From: Patella vulgata
Lineage: Eukaryota; Mollusca; Gastropoda; Patellidae
Assembly: GCF_932274485.2 (NCBI RefSeq)
Contig: NC_065887.2
Location: 40,691,201 to 40,755,200 of the forward strand
Length of the DNA: 64,000 nt
Reading direction: 5' to 3'
Positions 62,744 through 64,000 of the stretch are shown piece by piece. The position numbers were made by a program, and so were the translations under genes. The notes under the pieces were generated by a model that was not told the origin of the DNA, did not search any database, and saw only the letters and a list, made by a program, of their open reading frames with translations. Position 1 is the stretch's first letter. Each line of letters starts with the position of its first letter.

Positions 62744-63123
62744 GGGCCACGGTGGCTAGGTGGTTAAGACGCTGGCTCGCTAGCCTGGACGTCGGGTGTT
62801 CGATCCCTGCATTGGCCGAGAAAGTTCATCCTGATTTTCCAACGTGGTTTCCCCTTGTCAGTGGTGCAGAACGGAGGGCCTGACAAGGACAGCTGTCTAG
62901 TCCTTCGGATGAGACGAAAAACCGAGGTCCCGTGTATACATTAGAATGCACGTAAAAGATCCCTTGGCAGTTGGAATTCGATATAAGAGTAGGCGATAGT
63001 GCCGCTGCCCGGGCAAAATTTCCCTCATAGCACTCTGTATGGCGTATGCCCGTCTTCATTAGCCCAGTATAGGAGCAGAGAACAGTAGGACGTTAAACCC
63101 CATTTCATTTCATTTCATTTCAT
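62744..63123 (+). mobile_element. SINE-A, full length with near-perfect TSD
   Basis: Sense copy with head 'ggggccacggtggctaggtgg', box B 'gggtgttcgatccctgc', complete body and (ATTTC)n tail. Flanks 'tcattgtagcac' and 'tcattgtatcac' differ by one base. It sits immediately upstream of the second S-family element. Confidence 0.93.
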
Positions 63124-63173
63124 TGTATCACTGCATAATCATAGTAACTGGTAAATGTTACAACTTCTATCAA

Positions 63174-63549
63174 CCTGATTAAAACACAGATCCTATTTCG
63201 TTTCGTTTTTATAGTTCAACATTTTGTTTTACTTGTCTTCACTACACAAGGATTTGGAAGAGTTGTTATATTACCGGTGTTTTGGTTCAAGTGAGGGATT
63301 AGCCAATGAAACGGTCTGTTACGGCAACTTTTTGGCGTGCCATGTACGGAACTGTTTGTAAACCACTAGAAACGTCAACGCTGATTGATTAATCAAGGTC
63401 TGACGTCACGGTGTCAAAAGCCGCTTGTACGACTCCTGACACGACCTTCCAGTACAACTTGTCAGATCTTCATGTAGTGTAGGCCATCGAAAGTATTAAA
63501 AAAAAAACCAACAAAAAAAAAACGAAATATAGATCTGTATTTTAATCAG
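63174..63549. mobile_element. S-family TIR element, copy 2
   Basis: Matches 59476-59838 across its length, including the 'gaaacggtctgttacgg', 'tctgacgtcacggtg' and 'gccatcgaaagtat' segments. The ~35 bp left of it also match the left flank of copy 1, so the repeated unit extends beyond the palindromic ends. An A-rich interruption lies near 63501-63520. Confidence 0.7.
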
Positions 63550-63628
63550 CTTGAACATATGTTTTATTAATGTGATCTTTCTCAATTGGGGAGATTTAAA
63601 ATAGCCAACATATTTTTATAAGCAGTAT

Positions 63629-63745
63629 CTGTTAAGCTAAAGATCAGAAAAGGCTCAAAGTTAGTTATACATAATACCAGGAAATTGTTAAGCTAAATTT
63701 TAGACAAAGCCTACAGTTATACATAGTTCCTGGAAATTGTTAAAG
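63629..63745. repeat. ~57-bp tandem duplication
   Basis: Two copies of 'gttaagctaaa..agatcagaaaaggctcaaagttagttatacataatacc(a/t)ggaaatt' type. Confidence 0.65.
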
Positions 63746-63887
63746 AAGCTGAACCTGTTTTGATAAAGAAAATGTTGAAATAAGTGTATCACATGTTATT
63801 TTTTATAGATCAGAACCAAGCAATGTCTTGGCTTGATCTGGTTTCGATTTTTTATGTGAAAAGTTTTTTTTTACGATTAAATTTTTG

Positions 63888-63983
63888 TTTTAGGAAAGTT
63901 CATTACGGTCAGATGCGTGTTTTAGGAAAGTTTATTATGGTAAAATGTGTGTTTGGGGAAAGTCCATTATAATAAAATGTTCT
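63888..63983. repeat. 32-bp tandem repeat, three units
   Basis: Units of 'ttttaggaaagttcattacggtcagatgcgtg' type with drift toward the right. Confidence 0.7.
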
Positions 63984-64000
63984 TTACGATAAAATATTGT

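Noticed and set aside
62744-62815. Possible tRNA gene from box A and box B
   Set aside because: The box A/B segment is the head of a full SINE-A with body, tail and target duplication; it does not fold into a complete mature tRNA on inspection.
1-64000. Retroviral, LTR, Polinton or other virus-like fossil
   Set aside because: No integrase, protease, capsid or envelope-like frame, and no long direct repeats bounding a coding region were seen.

Overview
This window looks like intergenic or intronic DNA from a marine invertebrate, most likely a mollusc or another lophotrochozoan. It is AT-rich and packed with tRNA-derived SINEs, Tc1-type transposons, foldback and MITE-like elements, minisatellites and two LINE 3' ends. 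No rRNA gene, CRISPR array, operon or complete host gene is visible. The mollusc assignment is an inference: the central domain of SINE-B and SINE-C matches my memory of the MetaSINE core common in bivalves and gastropods, and it was not checked by search.

Layout. 0-5 kb: clipped SINE-A, a degenerate ~70-bp minisatellite, a long G/T-rich minisatellite (2.2-3.0 kb), a 21-bp minisatellite with dispersed blocks X and Y (3.5-4.4 kb), and a SINE-B. 5-8 kb: a LINE ORF2 C-terminus and a MITE (family R). 8.7-13.2 kb: two near-identical Tc1-family DD34E transposons in the same orientation. 13-17 kb: SINE remnants, a foldback MITE, an 18-bp-period minisatellite open in many frames, and a 60/70-bp repeat. 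18-22.4 kb: an inverted repeat, a ~40-bp repeat, a full SINE-A with clear TSD, and a ~430-bp near-perfect palindrome. 22.8-25.5 and 30-37 kb: dense, nested SINE clusters, with a TIR element (28.96-29.99 kb), an older Tc1 remnant (33.7 kb) and a second palindrome-type repeat between them. 37-42 kb: mostly unique sequence with possible exons. 42.2-43.7 kb: a third Tc1 copy set inside a second, permuted copy of the X/Y/minisatellite repeat. 44.5-46.45 kb: a four-unit tandem array built from SINE pieces. 46.5-64 kb: mainly unique sequence with possible host exons, a LINE 3' end, scattered SINEs, two R MITEs, a pair of S-family TIR repeats and a 61-kb TIR element.

How it works together. The autonomous transposases are the Tc1 copies, and each visible copy is broken. 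The SINEs depend on an unseen LINE. SINE-B and SINE-A have repeatedly landed head-to-tail, at two loci reusing the same target so that the target duplication appears three times. One such pair then expanded into the 44.7-46.45 kb array. Host coding potential is limited to short candidate exons with splice-like borders. The best are a 12-codon first exon at 57017 with strong Kozak and donor sites, and open protein-like segments near 38.6-39.05, 49.3, 51.2 and 51.7 kb. They lie on both strands, so they cannot all belong to one gene, and each is low confidence.
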